Below are positions 1-10,400 of a stretch of DNA of 64,000 bases, piece by piece; positions within the stretch are counted from its first letter, which is position 1, and each line of letters starts with the position of its first letter. Location: positions 2,480,001 through 2,544,000 of the forward strand of contig NC_014364.1 of the NCBI RefSeq assembly GCF_000143985.1. The letters run 5' to 3'. The position numbers were made by a program, and so were the translations under genes. The notes beneath the pieces are model-generated. The model searched no databases and was not told the origin of the DNA. It was given only the letters and a program-made list of their open reading frames with translations. The DNA comes from Sediminispirochaeta smaragdinae DSM 11293. Its GTDB lineage: Bacteria > Spirochaetota > Spirochaetia > DSM-16054 > Sediminispirochaetaceae.

Positions 1-21
1 AAAAATTGTTTGGGTAGAATA

Positions 22-1758
22 ATGTTGCAGATTGAGAAGTATATTGCGGATTGGCCTGACATCGAGTTTCCCAATTTCATTGCCTGGCTTGAGGAAAGCG
101 AAAAACAGTGGTCAGGAAGAGAGGCTCTCAGATACCGAAGAGGCAACGAACGAAATTTTACTGTCTGGACCTATCGACATCTTGCAGAAGAAGCGAGAAG
201 AATCGCACGAGGGCTTTTGGATTTGGGACTCGAAAAAGGCGACCGGGTTGCCTTATGGTCGGAAAATCGTCCCGAATGGTGTGCCATATGGCTTGGAAGC
301 GTGATAGCGGGACTTGTCATCGTTCCCATCGATTTTCTATTGCATGATCATGAGTGCAAAAATATCATCGATTTCGCCGAGCCGAAAGTGGTATTCCTCC
401 CCTCCCGAAAAAAAATATTGGCAGATATGTTCGCGGATACGGCCTTTCGGCCCAAGCGATTTGTCCTTATCGACGATGATTATCTTCTTTTTGGACAGGG
501 GGCTGAAAATCATCGATTACCCAAGTCCTGCGATATTCTCCCTGATGATCCCGCTTCCCTTATTTTCACCTCCGGTACCACAGGATTGGCAAAGGGGGTC
601 ATGCTCAGTCACCACGGCATCATTGCCAACGCAAACGCCTCTATACTTGCTCTTCCAATATATAAAGATGATGTTTTCATGACGATACTTCCCCTCCACC
701 ACACCTATCCCACAACCTGTTCCTTTATTTCCCCCCTTTCGGTTGGGGCTTCCTGTACCATTGTTGAAAAACTGGTCGGTAAGAAAATTATTGCGGATGT
801 CAAAGATTCGGGGGGAACCATCATGATTGCGGTTCCTCTTCTCTATGATAAAGTAAAGGCCGCCATCGCCCAAGGTTTCAATGCCCTTCCCGCTCCCCTA
901 AGGACACTGCTTTCTCGGTTACAATGCCTTTCTCTTCGCTTTGTCCAAAGGGGAAATCGTAATTTTGGAAAGCGGCTGTTCTTCGGACTGAGAAAGCGCA
1001 TAGGCCTTTCGTCGGTCAGATTGATGGTGGCAGGAGGGGGGCCTTTGAACGGAGAGACCGCCGATTTCTTCGATTCCCTCGGATTCTATATCGTCCAAGG
1101 CTATGGAATGAGTGAAAATGGGCCCTTGATCACGACCAACACCATGAAATATAAGAACAATAAATCGGCAGGCTTGGCTGTCAAGTATACAACGATAAAG
1201 ATAGTGGATCAGAATGAGGAGGGAGTTGGAGAAATCTGCGTAACATCGCCCTCACTTATGCTTGGGTACTTTAAAAATCCCGAAACAACTGAGCAGATGT
1301 TCACGTCGGACGGCTATTTGAAAACTGGAGATTTGGGCTATCGTGACCACGATGGTTTTCTATTCATTACCGGTCGAAAGAAAAATCTTATTGTAACTAT
1401 GGGCGGAAAAAATATCTATCCGGAAGAGATTGAGGTGCAATTCGAACAGTCGCGTATAGTCGCGGAGATTCTCGTGCTGGGCCGGAAAAGCGAGGAACAC
1501 GGGGGAGAAGAGGTCTTTGCAGCCATTGTTCCAGGCTATGAATACATTGCAGAGACCTTTCCTGAAATCGCAGGGCAGCGGGAAGCCATCAGAGCGTTGG
1601 TGAAAAAAGAGGTTGAACAGGTCAACAGAGGCCTTGAGTCCTACAAAAAGATATCCGACTTTATATTGAGAGACGAGCCTTTTGAGAAAACATCTTCACA
1701 AAAAATAAAACGCTACCTCTATCGAGAATATGAGATGACAACGAGTAACGGCGATTAG
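22..1758 (+). CDS. AMP-forming acyl-CoA synthetase (fatty-acid CoA ligase family)
   Basis: Adenylate-forming (ANL superfamily) ligase that activates a carboxylic acid with ATP and passes the acyl group to CoA or another thiol, probably in fatty-acid activation. Seen: the phosphate-binding loop FTSGTTGLAKG at about residue 182, the GYGMSENGP motif near 360, the hinge GDLGYRDHDGFLFITGRKK near 435 and a lysine-bearing C-terminal SSQKIKR. The 578-residue length is normal for long-chain acyl-CoA ligases. The ATG at 22 is chosen. A TTG at 10 is in frame and the frame is open to the window edge, so the true start may lie outside. No strong ribosome-binding site is visible. The acyl substrate cannot be told from sequence. 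Confidence 0.9.
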   Translation: MLQIEKYIADWPDIEFPNFIAWLEESEKQWSGREALRYRRGNERNFTVWTYRHLAEEARRIARGLLDLGLEKGDRVALWSENRPEWCAIWLGSVIAGLVIVPIDFLLHDHECKNIIDFAEPKVVFLPSRKKILADMFADTAFRPKRFVLIDDDYLLFGQGAENHRLPKSCDILPDDPASLIFTSGTTGLAKGVMLSHHGIIANANASILALPIYKDDVFMTILPLHHTYPTTCSFISPLSVGASCTIVEKLVGKKIIADVKDSGGTIMIAVPLLYDKVKAAIAQGFNALPAPLRTLLSRLQCLSLRFVQRGNRNFGKRLFFGLRKRIGLSSVRLMVAGGGPLNGETADFFDSLGFYIVQGYGMSENGPLITTNTMKYKNNKSAGLAVKYTTIKIVDQNEEGVGEICVTSPSLMLGYFKNPETTEQMFTSDGYLKTGDLGYRDHDGFLFITGRKKNLIVTMGGKNIYPEEIEVQFEQSRIVAEILVLGRKSEEHGGEEVFAAIVPGYEYIAETFPEIAGQREAIRALVKKEVEQVNRGLESYKKISDFILRDEPFEKTSSQKIKRYLYREYEMTTSNGD

Positions 1759-1784
1759 CCCCTCGCGGTCGCACACAGCAAGGT

Positions 1785-2432
1785 CTATGAGGCAGAAAGT
1801 TCGATTTCGATTCGTTCCTTACCCTTACCGATATTTTTGCGGCCGAGTTGCAACGGACCGATCTCTCCTGTCCGTTTGAGATGGGTTCCGCCGCAGGGAA
1901 GAGAGCCGAAGCCGGCTATACGCCAAAAGCGCCTGGCCGCCGTTTTATCCGAGAAGTCACTAATAATGGGAACATCTTCTGCTACAAGGGCTAAAGCCTG
2001 CTTCTCAATCTCGGGCAGCGTCTGACGGAGAGCACTATCGGCAACAAAGTCAAGCCGGCTTTTTTTTTCACTTATATGCGCTCCGATTTTTTCGATTCCC
2101 GGAAACATCTTCATAACAAGTACTAGCACAATCTCCGCTGCCATATGCAGACGCATCAGCGTATATCTACGTTCCCAATCGATACGGATGATAACGGAAT
2201 CTCCTTTTTTAAAAGAGGGAATCATTTCAAGAGTATAGATAATCTCTTTTCCATCTATGCATGCATCATGAACCGAGAGTCCGCCTATCGTGCCGTAGTC
2301 ACTCTCCTGTCCCCCAGAAAAGGCAAAAAAGATGCTTCGGTCAAGGGTCACCTTCGACCCGTCAATTTCGGTAACCGTCGCATCGGCCTCGGTAAGGTAA
2401 GGATCACTCCAGAAAAGCTTCTCAACGGCCAT
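1785..2432 (-). CDS. alaX: AlaX-type alanyl-tRNA editing protein (variant metal site)
   Basis: Stand-alone relative of the AlaRS editing domain. Family members hydrolyse Ser-tRNA(Ala) or Gly-tRNA(Ala) in the cytosol. Seen: a GGQ-SD-G segment near residues 41-48, the Zn-ligand motif CGGTH (Cys181, His185, counted from the upstream ATG at 2435) and the T-G-E-I-G-P-L core after it. The usual HxxxH motif reads H-M-A-A-E (His97, Glu101), so one metal ligand is changed from His to Glu. Two ATGs are adjacent (2435 and 2432). The second sits about 6 nt after an AAGGGG Shine-Dalgarno sequence and is preferred. It follows the ABC ATPase gene by about 12 bp, so it is probably co-transcribed. Confidence 0.85.
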   Translation of the reverse strand: MAVEKLFWSDPYLTEADATVTEIDGSKVTLDRSIFFAFSGGQESDYGTIGGLSVHDACIDGKEIIYTLEMIPSFKKGDSVIIRIDWERRYTLMRLHMAAEIVLVLVMKMFPGIEKIGAHISEKKSRLDFVADSALRQTLPEIEKQALALVAEDVPIISDFSDKTAARRFWRIAGFGSLPCGGTHLKRTGEIGPLQLGRKNIGKGKERIEIELSAS

Positions 2433-2444
2433 CATTCACCCCTT

Positions 2445-3236
2445 TCAGGATAAAAGTACCCTATCACTGGCAAGATCATGATTACGCAATTCATGAAATT
2501 TTACCACCAGTCGATCCACGGTCAGACTGCTTTTTTCTCTACCGTCTATATCAAAAATAATCTCGCCCCCGTCCATCATGAGCAGTCTGTTTCCGTAGCG
2601 GATAGCATATTCCATATTATGGGTGATCATGATGGCCGTAAGTCCATATTCGGTAATAAACCGTTTGGTAAGCTCCAGCACCTTTGCCGCGTTCCGGGGA
2701 TCGAGAGCAGCGGTATGCTCGTCAAGAAGGATCAAAGAGGGCTTGCTGATGACCATCATTAAGAGTGTTAAGGCCTGGCGCTGCCCGCCCGACAAGAGAC
2801 TCACGTTATTTTCCAGGCGATCTTCAAGCCCCATATCAAGAGCTTTAAGCTCTCGGCGAAAAAGCTCTCGCATCTTTTGGTTTAGGCTGATCTTTAAGCC
2901 CTTAAAGCCTTTACGGTAACTGATCATCATATTATCTTCCAGGCTCATATTCCCTGCAGTACCCAAAAGGGGATTCTGGAAGATTCTGCCGATATAGCGT
3001 GCCCGCCGATACTCCGGAACCTTTGTTACCTCTTTTCCGTTTACGGAAATAGTTCCACTGCTTGGGGCATAGCTTCCGGCAATAAGGTTTAGGAGGGTAG
3101 ATTTCCCCGCACCGTTTGATCCAATGACGGTAACAAAATCCCCTTCCCGTACGGTAAGGTTGAGGTTTCTGACCGCCGTCGTTTCATTTACCGTTCCTTC
3201 ATTGAAAACTTTCGTCACCGACGCAAGATCGATCAT
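2445..3236 (-). CDS. ABC transporter ATP-binding protein (partner of a TrpXYZ-like importer)
   Basis: Cytosolic ATPase subunit that powers the importer encoded with it. Seen: Walker A GSNGAGKS at about residue 38, Q-loop, signature LSGGQRQ at about 148, Walker B LILLDEHTAALDP, and the switch histidine in MITHN. At 263 residues it is a single nucleotide-binding domain. It overlaps the permease stop by 4 bp (ATGA), which suggests translational coupling. The combination with a 9-10 helix permease and a lipoprotein of the ABC_sub_bind family matches the poorly characterised COG1101/COG4120/COG2984 systems. One streptococcal example (TrpXYZ) has been linked to aromatic amino acids. The substrate here is unknown. 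Confidence 0.92.
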   Translation of the reverse strand: MIDLASVTKVFNEGTVNETTAVRNLNLTVREGDFVTVIGSNGAGKSTLLNLIAGSYAPSSGTISVNGKEVTKVPEYRRARYIGRIFQNPLLGTAGNMSLEDNMMISYRKGFKGLKISLNQKMRELFRRELKALDMGLEDRLENNVSLLSGGQRQALTLLMMVISKPSLILLDEHTAALDPRNAAKVLELTKRFITEYGLTAIMITHNMEYAIRYGNRLLMMDGGEIIFDIDGREKSSLTVDRLVVKFHELRNHDLASDRVLLS

Positions 3237-4129
3237 GCGCTTTTCCTCCTTCGCCTTTTATGTTTCAACTTGGAAAGGAGCAGTGAAAGAATGATCAAAA
3301 GTCCTGTAATCAATTTTAAATCATTTGGTGTCAGATTGATGTAGTAGCCGTAATATCGTCCAAGGTACATCAGGCCTTTAAACACAATAGACCCCAACAC
3401 CACTCGAATAAGTAACGGACCTATCTTGTTGGAACTGATGAGGAACTCTCCAATCATGACAGACGCGAGGCCGGAGACGACAATACCCTGTCCAAGGTTC
3501 ACATCTGCAAAGCCTTGGAACTGGGCCGAAAGGCCACCGGCGACACCAACCAGTCCATTGGAAAGTCCCACTCCAATCATCTTCATCGCCTCAGGATTGA
3601 CTCCCTGGCTTATCACCATTTGGGGATTATCTCCCATGGCGCCCATGGCAAGGCCCATATCCGTATGAAAAAAAAGATCAAGAAGGACAATACAAGCCAC
3701 TACAACAAGGAGCAAGAAAAGAAGTATACCATATTCCCGTCCAATGCCTATGCGGTCGCTCAAATTTTTTACCCAAGAAAAGGCCGTGGTAACGTGAAGA
3801 AGCGGCACATTTGCCTTTCCACCAAGTACCCTGATATTTATCGAATAGAGCATCGTCATCGTCAGAATTCCAGCAAGTAAATTGGGAACCTTCAGTTTGT
3901 TGTGAATAACGGCCGTTGTGAGTCCAGCAAGCACTCCCCCGCCGAGAGCCAAGAGCATAGCAACAGGAACCGGAGCTCCCGCCATAATCGAAGAGGCAGC
4001 GATTGCTGCCCCAAAGGGAAAGGTTCCGTCGACGGTAAGATCCGGAAAATCAAGAATTCGAAAGGTGATGAACACCCCTAAGGCGACGATACCGTAGATC
4101 AGGCCCTCATGTAATATACCCTCAATCAC
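3233..4129 (-). CDS. ABC transporter permease, branched-chain/ribose-type fold
   Basis: Integral membrane subunit of the importer. The 298-residue sequence is almost wholly hydrophobic with about nine predicted helices, begins IEGILHEGLIYGIVALGVFITFR, with the family-typical FRILDFPDLTVDGTFP-like stretch after helix 1, and ends in a basic cytosolic tail (KLKHKRRRRKSA). The start is a GTG at 4129, preceded by a weak AGGG. It lies 20 bp downstream of the substrate-binding lipoprotein gene and overlaps the ATPase gene by 4 bp. Family knowledge (BPD_transp_2) places it as the translocation pore. Specificity is set by the lipoprotein. Confidence 0.9.
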   Translation of the reverse strand: MIEGILHEGLIYGIVALGVFITFRILDFPDLTVDGTFPFGAAIAASSIMAGAPVPVAMLLALGGGVLAGLTTAVIHNKLKVPNLLAGILTMTMLYSINIRVLGGKANVPLLHVTTAFSWVKNLSDRIGIGREYGILLFLLLVVVACIVLLDLFFHTDMGLAMGAMGDNPQMVISQGVNPEAMKMIGVGLSNGLVGVAGGLSAQFQGFADVNLGQGIVVSGLASVMIGEFLISSNKIGPLLIRVVLGSIVFKGLMYLGRYYGYYINLTPNDLKLITGLLIILSLLLSKLKHKRRRRKSA

Positions 4130-4149
4130 AAATGATCCCTGCTCTTAGC

Positions 4150-5178
4150 CTATTTATGTTCAATCTCGCCGTTCTCTACTATGACCGAGGCACGATCCAG
4201 TACATCCTGTGAGAACGTGATACCCACAGCATCAGCAACATCCTTATTGAGAACGAGCTGATCCAAATCCTCCGGGTCGGTCATAAACTGAGTCGGTATT
4301 TCTGCAGGATCGGCACCTTCCAGAATTTTTGCGATAAGCCGTCCCGTGGCACGACCATGACGATAGTAGTCGAAACCGATGGCAGCAAGCACAGGGAAGG
4401 TTTCAGCCGATGTAGGATCGGCCGACATAACCGGTATCTGTTTTTCCAAGGCGGTCTCTGCAAGGGAGTTTAGGGCAGAGAATACGGTATTGTCGGTACT
4501 GACATAGATAGCATCTACCCTTCCAAGGATTGCCTGCGTCGCCTGCTTGACTTCCGCCGAATTGGTAACCGTAGATTCGATGAATTCAATGCCCAAATCG
4601 TTACAAACTTCCCGGGCCATATCCGCCAATACCACGGCATTCGCCTCACCAGAAGTATATACATGTCCAAGCCGTTTTAGGTCCATAATACTGGCGAGAA
4701 ACTCAATCTGTTCACGTACAGGGGTCATATCCGAATAACCAGTGGTATATTCGCCACCCCGATCAAGGGAGGGAACAAGACCTGCTCCAACAGGATCGGT
4801 AACCCCGGAAAAGACGATGGGAACTCCCGTGAGAGTCGAAACCAGAGCCTGACTTGTCGGAGTTGCAATACCGACCGCAAGGTCAACCTTATCGGCCTTA
4901 AACTTGACCGCTATCTGTTTTGCCGTGCTGGGTTCTCCATTCGCATTCTGCAAATCATAGGTAATATTGTCATAACCGAGCTGCGTCAGCTCATCCTGTA
5001 TTCCCTTCTCAATGGCATCAAGTGCAGGATGGGAAACAATCTTTGAAATACCAATGGTAATGTTTTGCTTTTCCGAAAGGGGAGCCGAGGAAACCTTCTC
5101 CTCTTTCTCCTTTGCACATCCTCCAAGTAATGATAACAGCATCAGAAGGGATATGATCGCAACACCGCTCTTTTTCAT
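4150..5178 (-). CDS. ABC transporter substrate-binding lipoprotein (ABC_sub_bind family)
   Basis: Periplasmic solute receptor of the importer, probably lipid-anchored. The chosen ATG at 5178 is preceded by AAGGAG at good spacing. It gives MKKSG followed by a hydrophobic stretch and the lipobox LGGC, so it is the real start although the frame is open for 74 further codons upstream. The mature part (about 320 residues) has the two-lobed pattern of the family: NITIGISKIVSHPALDAIEKG near the N-terminus, ATPTSQAL and PIVFSGVTDPVGAGLV in the middle, and a VPVMSADPT-type segment later. First gene of the operon SBP-permease-ATPase-alaX. It is divergent from the HAD gene across about 150 bp. Confidence 0.9.
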   Translation of the reverse strand: MKKSGVAIISLLMLLSLLGGCAKEKEEKVSSAPLSEKQNITIGISKIVSHPALDAIEKGIQDELTQLGYDNITYDLQNANGEPSTAKQIAVKFKADKVDLAVGIATPTSQALVSTLTGVPIVFSGVTDPVGAGLVPSLDRGGEYTTGYSDMTPVREQIEFLASIMDLKRLGHVYTSGEANAVVLADMAREVCNDLGIEFIESTVTNSAEVKQATQAILGRVDAIYVSTDNTVFSALNSLAETALEKQIPVMSADPTSAETFPVLAAIGFDYYRHGRATGRLIAKILEGADPAEIPTQFMTDPEDLDQLVLNKDVADAVGITFSQDVLDRASVIVENGEIEHK

Positions 5179-5326
5179 GCCTATACTCCTTACACCATCC
5201 ACGTTTCTTCTAAAAGTAACAAACCTACTGTATCCGAAGTGCATGTTCCGGTCAAGCGCTCTCGGATGGTTTTCTTCCCTGGATATTTTGTTTATCATAC
5301 AGTACTGCAAGAGCGTGGAGGCATAG

Positions 5327-6025
5327 ATGAAAACAAGTAAATTATTTCGGGCAGTACTTTTCGATATGGATGGAGTGCTTGTCGATTCCGAGCGATACAT
5401 TGCGGAAGCGGCAATAGCGATGTTTCGCCAAACCTACAACACAGAGGTGGACCCCAAGACTTTTCTGCCCTTTGTCGGAACTGGGGAAGACAATTTCATT
5501 TCCGGAGTGGGAAAACTATACAATATCAGCCTCACCATGCCCAGGGACAAAGAGAGGACGTATGAAATCTATGAAGAACTCGTACACGGACACCTAAAAG
5601 AGATCAACGGGGCCCGAGCCTTTGTGTATGCTTGCAAAAGGTCAGGACTTGCCATTGCCATTGCGACAAGTGCCGACAAACGGAAGATGATGACCAACCT
5701 TAGGGAGCTTGGTTTTCAGCAGGAGGACTTCGATGCCACGGTGCATGGCGCAGAAGTGAAAAACAACAAACCAGATCCCGAAATTTACCTGAAAGCGGCA
5801 CAAAAGGTGGGGATCGATCCAGGTGATTGCCTGGTTGTGGAAGATGCTGTCAGGGGAATAGAATCGGGAAAGGCCGCAGGGGCACGCTGTCTCGGCCTTA
5901 CTTCAAGTTTTGATGCCAAAGCCTTGTTGGCTGCCGGTGCCGATTATGTGGCGGCGGACCTTGAGGAAGCCTTAAAGAACCCTCCGCCGGACCTCTTCCA
6001 AGCCCTCGGAGGGTTTCTACATTAA
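5327..6025 (+). CDS. HAD-superfamily phosphatase / beta-phosphoglucomutase-like
   Basis: Cytosolic haloacid-dehalogenase hydrolase, acting on a small phosphorylated metabolite. Seen: motif I DMDGVLVDSE at residues 13-22 (nucleophile Asp13, acid Asp15), motif II in ATSADKRK, motif III lysine in NNKPDPEIY, and motif IV VVEDAVRGIESG. The cap insertion after motif I is the helical C1 type of the PgmB/GPH subfamily. Length 232 is normal. A GGAGG sequence stands 5-9 nt before the ATG. The gene is single, divergent from the ABC operon and convergent with gltD. Its specificity (sugar phosphate, phosphoglycolate or other) cannot be decided. Confidence 0.9.
   Translation: MKTSKLFRAVLFDMDGVLVDSERYIAEAAIAMFRQTYNTEVDPKTFLPFVGTGEDNFISGVGKLYNISLTMPRDKERTYEIYEELVHGHLKEINGARAFVYACKRSGLAIAIATSADKRKMMTNLRELGFQQEDFDATVHGAEVKNNKPDPEIYLKAAQKVGIDPGDCLVVEDAVRGIESGKAAGARCLGLTSSFDAKALLAAGADYVAADLEEALKNPPPDLFQALGGFLH
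5978..6015 (+). terminator. Hairpin at the 3' end of the HAD gene, possible terminator
   Basis: A 9-bp perfect stem (AACCCTCCG at 5978-5986 pairing with CGGAGGGTT at 6007-6015) encloses a 20-nt loop within the last codons of the HAD gene. It is followed by the weak U-rich TTTCT. It lies in the narrow gap between convergent HAD and gltD genes, where no other terminator is visible. The stem is partly a by-product of coding sequence, so confidence is low. Confidence 0.3.
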
Positions 6026-6036
6026 CCCATAATTTC

Positions 6037-7437
6037 CTAACAAAGGTAGCGATCAACAACGTCGGAGACTCTGCGCCCCATATCGATCGCTTTTACCACA
6101 AGACTCGCCCCCTGCACCGCATCACCGGCGGCAAAAATGCCTTCGGTATTGGTGGCCAGACCATCATCAACCGCTATATTCCCCTGTTTATCAAGTCCGA
6201 TGGCAAAATCCTTGATAAGACGAGAATGTTCAACATGGACAAACCCTGCGGCAATGAGCACCATGTCGAGCTCCAAGGTGAACTCGGTACCCGGCACTTC
6301 TTTTAACTGATCATCCAAATCGCAGAAGATCCCCTTCTCGACATTCACTCCTGCCATTCCATACAGTTGTTTTGTCTTGATACTCCATCGCCTGTCGCTT
6401 CCCTCTTCATGGCTTGAAGAGGTGCGAAGGATTCTGGGATAGTCGGGCCACTGGGGGTTCCAGGATTCGTGCCATTCCCTTGGTTTGGGCATAATCTCAA
6501 ACTGATATACCTTCTCTGCGCCTTGACGGTTGGCGGTTCCAACACAGTCAGCTCCGGTATCACCGCCTCCGATGACAAGCACCTTTTTGCCCTTTGCGGA
6601 GATCAGTTCCCTGTCGCTTATTTCTCCGTGAAGGTGCTTCGTCACGCTGGTAAGATAGTCGAGGGCAAAGTAGATCCCTTCGTTATCGATGCCGGGGACC
6701 GGAAGCTTTCGAGGCTCCCTTGAGCCAAGGGCAAGAACAACCGCATCATGTTTTCGTTTTAGATACCGAGCCGAAATATCGACTCCCACCGTCACCCCGG
6801 TCTCGAACTCAATACCCTCTTTTTGAAGGATCTCGAGTCTTCGATCGATGATACGCTTCTCAAGCTTAAACTCGGGAATGCCGTAGCGTAAAAGACCGCC
6901 AGGTTTCGAGGATTGTTCATAAACAGTGACCTTGTGCCCCATCCTTCGCAGCTGCTGGGCGGCGGCCAAGCCGGAAGGACCGGATCCAACGACCGCAACC
7001 TTTTTACCGCTTTCATGTCGTGGCGGTTGTGGGAGAACCCAGCCATTTTCAAAGGCCATCTCGATAATCGCAAGCTCGATGGCACGGATGGTAACCGGGG
7101 CATCATTAATAGAAAGCGTACAGGAACTTTCGCAGGTTGCGGGACAAATTCTGCCAGTAACCTCAGGGAAGTTATTGGTAAGCTCGAGGCGGTCATAGGC
7201 CTCGCGCCATAGCCCACGATAGACCATGTCGTTAAACTCAGGGATGATATTTCCGAGGGGACAGCCCAGAGCATGGCAAAAGGGGGTGCCGCAGTCCATA
7301 CAGCGGGCAGCTTGTTGCCTCAACCTTCCATATTCGAGATTTTTCATCACCTCGTGATAATCCCGAACTCGCTCGTTCACATCCCGATAACCGCCTATTT
7401 GGCGTTGATATTTTAGAAATCCAAGTAATTCTCCCAT
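6037..7437 (-). CDS. gltD: Glutamate synthase small subunit (NADPH-dependent, GltD)
   Basis: Beta subunit of glutamate synthase. It oxidises NAD(P)H through FAD and two 4Fe-4S clusters and passes electrons to GltB. Seen from the N-terminus: the cysteine set CMDCGTPFC...GCPLGN and CPATCESSC (clusters), the FAD dinucleotide motif VGSGPSGLAAA, the NADPH motif VIGGGDTGADC, and the C-terminal FAD motif GIFAAGDA. Length 466 is typical. The start at 7437 is taken because GGGAGG lies 6 nt upstream and the family N-terminus (MGELLGFL) begins there. The 30 extra codons upstream would lie inside gltB. Only one base separates it from the gltB stop, so the two are one operon. Confidence 0.96.
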   Translation of the reverse strand: MGELLGFLKYQRQIGGYRDVNERVRDYHEVMKNLEYGRLRQQAARCMDCGTPFCHALGCPLGNIIPEFNDMVYRGLWREAYDRLELTNNFPEVTGRICPATCESSCTLSINDAPVTIRAIELAIIEMAFENGWVLPQPPRHESGKKVAVVGSGPSGLAAAQQLRRMGHKVTVYEQSSKPGGLLRYGIPEFKLEKRIIDRRLEILQKEGIEFETGVTVGVDISARYLKRKHDAVVLALGSREPRKLPVPGIDNEGIYFALDYLTSVTKHLHGEISDRELISAKGKKVLVIGGGDTGADCVGTANRQGAEKVYQFEIMPKPREWHESWNPQWPDYPRILRTSSSHEEGSDRRWSIKTKQLYGMAGVNVEKGIFCDLDDQLKEVPGTEFTLELDMVLIAAGFVHVEHSRLIKDFAIGLDKQGNIAVDDGLATNTEGIFAAGDAVQGASLVVKAIDMGRRVSDVVDRYLC

Positions 7438-7438
7438 G

Positions 7439-10400
7439 TCAGCCTCCCACCTCTTCGGTGATAAAGGCACTCTCGGACTGGACCACCCTGTTTCGGTTGA
7501 TCCGTTCAAGGGCCTTTCTGTAATCAATCGGGATAACCTTTACAAACAACGGCACAATCTCATCCCAGATTTCAAGAATCCTTGCACCGTTCCTGCTCCC
7601 CGTGTAACGGACGTGGCGTTCGATATAGTGCTTCATGAAGGCCTCGTCCTTTTCGTCGGTGATCTGCTCGACATCTACCATTTCCAGGTTACACCGAGTG
7701 TCGAACAGTTGACTCTCATCGAGGACATAGGCGATACCGCCGCTCATCCCAGCCGCAAAATTGATGCCGGTCTCACCGAGAACGATAACCGCCCCCCCTG
7801 TCATATATTCACAGCCGTGATCCCCGACGCCCTCAACAACGGCGACTGCACCACTATTACGGACGGCAAAGCGTTCACCCGCCCTCCCGTTTATGTAGGC
7901 CTCCCCGCCTGTCGCCCCGAAAAGGTTGACATTGCCGGTAATGATGTTCCGTTGCGCGAGAAATTGTGATCCCTTCGGAGGGAATACCGCAAGCTTTCCA
8001 CCGGAAAGCCCCTTGCCGAAATAGTCGTTGGCCTCTCCCTCCAGAGAAAGGCTTATTCCATGTGCCAGAAAGGCTCCGAAGCTTTGCCCTGCCGATCCCT
8101 GTAGATGTATCTTTATGGTATCCTCAGCAAGCCCTTCAAGCCCATATCTGCTTGAGACTTCACTACTAAGCATCGCCCCGATTGTTCGGTTACTATTTCT
8201 TACCTTATAGCTCAGCTCAACCGGCTCTTTTTTCTCGATTGCCGGCTTGGCCTCCTGGATCATGTGCCAGTCAAAAGATTTGGTGAAGTCGGTCTTTATG
8301 TAGCCAAGACAGCGCCGGGGTGCGTCAGGATTCGGATCTGGCTCTTCGAGAATCTTTGAAAGATCAAGCCCCTTCATTTTGTAGTGATCTACCGCATGGG
8401 TCACATCCAATAGATCACTTCGTCCGACCATCTCTTCAAAGCGTCTAAAGCCGAGGCTCGCCATGATCTCTCTCACCTCTCTGGCAACAAAGAGCATAAA
8501 GTTCATTAAATGTTCCGGCTTTCCCTGGAAACGACAGCGCAGCCGCTCGTCCTGGGTTGCAATTCCCACAGGGCAGCTGTTGAGATGGCATTTACGCATC
8601 AAGATACAACCGAGACTCACCAGGGTAACCGTACCGAAGCCAAACTCTTCGGCCCCCAGCATAGCGGCAACGACGATATCGCGTCCGGTCCGCAACTGGC
8701 CGTCCACCTGGACCCGGATATTTTCCCGGAGCTTGTTCTTCACAAGGACCTGCTGGGTCTCAGCAAGGCCTAACTCCCAGTACGAGCCGGCATGGTAGAG
8801 AGAAGAAAGGGGAGAAGCACCGGTACCGCCCTCGCCGCTGCTGATAAGCACCATATCGGCCTTTCCCTTTGCAACCCCTGCCGCGATGGTTCCCACACCG
8901 ACTTCCGAAACCAGCTTGACCGAAACCCTTGCCTTTGGATTTGCATGCTTCAGGTCATAGATAAGCTGTGCAAGGTCCTCGATCGAATAGATATCGTGAT
9001 GAGGAGGGGGAGAGATCAGCATCACTCCCGGCGTCGAATGGCGAACCCTGGCGATAATATCATCGACCTTGTGGCCGGGAAGTTGGCCGCCTTCACCTGG
9101 TTTTGCGCCCTGGGCCATCTTGATCTGGAGCTCTTTCGCGTTAACAAGGTATTCCCCGGTTACACCGAAACGGCCCGAGGCAATCTGCTTAACCGTGCTT
9201 ACGGCGCTATCTCCACCGGGAAGAGGTTTGTAGCGATGGTTATCCTCGCCACCTTCCCCCGAGTTGCTCATGGCCCCGAGACGATTCATGGCAATGGCAA
9301 TGGTGGTATGGGCCTCTTCACTCAGGGAACCGAACGACATGGCAGCGGAGGCAAAACGCTTTACGATCTCCTCCGCCGATTCGACCTCTTCCAGGGGGAT
9401 GGCCTCCCGCTCTTTAAAGGTGAATAATCCCCGCAGGCTACAGAGATTTTTTTCGATATTATTAATCTCGCCGGAATACTCCTTGAAGGTTTCATAACTA
9501 CCTTCCCTCACCGCCTTTTGCAGCTTGACAATGGCAAGAGGAGTAAAACGATGACGGGTGGAATTTTTTCTGTAGTTGTACAGTCCTCCGGAATCGAGAT
9601 GATCGAGCTGCTTTTCATCAAACCGATAGCCCGATAGGTGGCGCTGTACCGTCTCCCTCTCGATCTCGGCGAGGCCGATTCCCTCTATGTTCGAAGGGGT
9701 ATGGGGAAAATATTCCTTCATGAGATCGCTGTTAAGCCCCAAAGCCTCATAGATCTGGGAACCGCGGTAACTTCTGAGGGTTGAAATTCCCATCTTCGAC
9801 ATGACCTTAAGCAACCCCTTTTTAACTGCTGTGATGTAGTTTTCAGCAGCCTGTTCGACAGTGATTTCCTCCGGGATATAGCCCCTTCGCTTCAAGTCCA
9901 TCAGGGCCTCGAAGACCATGTAGGGATTCACTCCGCTTGCGCCGTAACCAACAAGGGTCGCCACATGATGGACCTCTCTAGCCTCTCCTGTTTCTATGAT
10001 GATACCGGAGAGATGTCGTTTACCCTGTCTGACAAGGTATTGCTGCACCGCTCCCATGGCTAAAAGTGCGGGAATCGGCACCATCTCCTGACTCATTCCA
10101 CGGTCGCTGAGGATGATGAGGGATGCACCTTCGTCGATTTTCTCCTCAACCTGCCGACACAGCTGGTCCAGGGCAGGTTTTAGGGCCCCTCCGGTCTCAC
10201 AACAAGGGAAAAGCATCGGTACGCTCTCGACATGGAAATCATCGATCTGACTATTGCGCAGGCGATGTAAATCGTCGTTGGTAAGTACGGGATGGGCCAA
10301 CTTTAACTGGCGGCAATGCTCGGGGGATTCGGCAAGAAGATTACGTTCCCGTCCGACAAAGCTCATAAGGCTCATGACGAGGTTTTCCCGATAGGCGTCA

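Noticed and set aside
8792..9427. 211-codon plus-strand frame opposite gltB
   Set aside because: Antisense shadow of the FMN-domain coding sequence of gltB. No ribosome-binding site and no recognisable protein.
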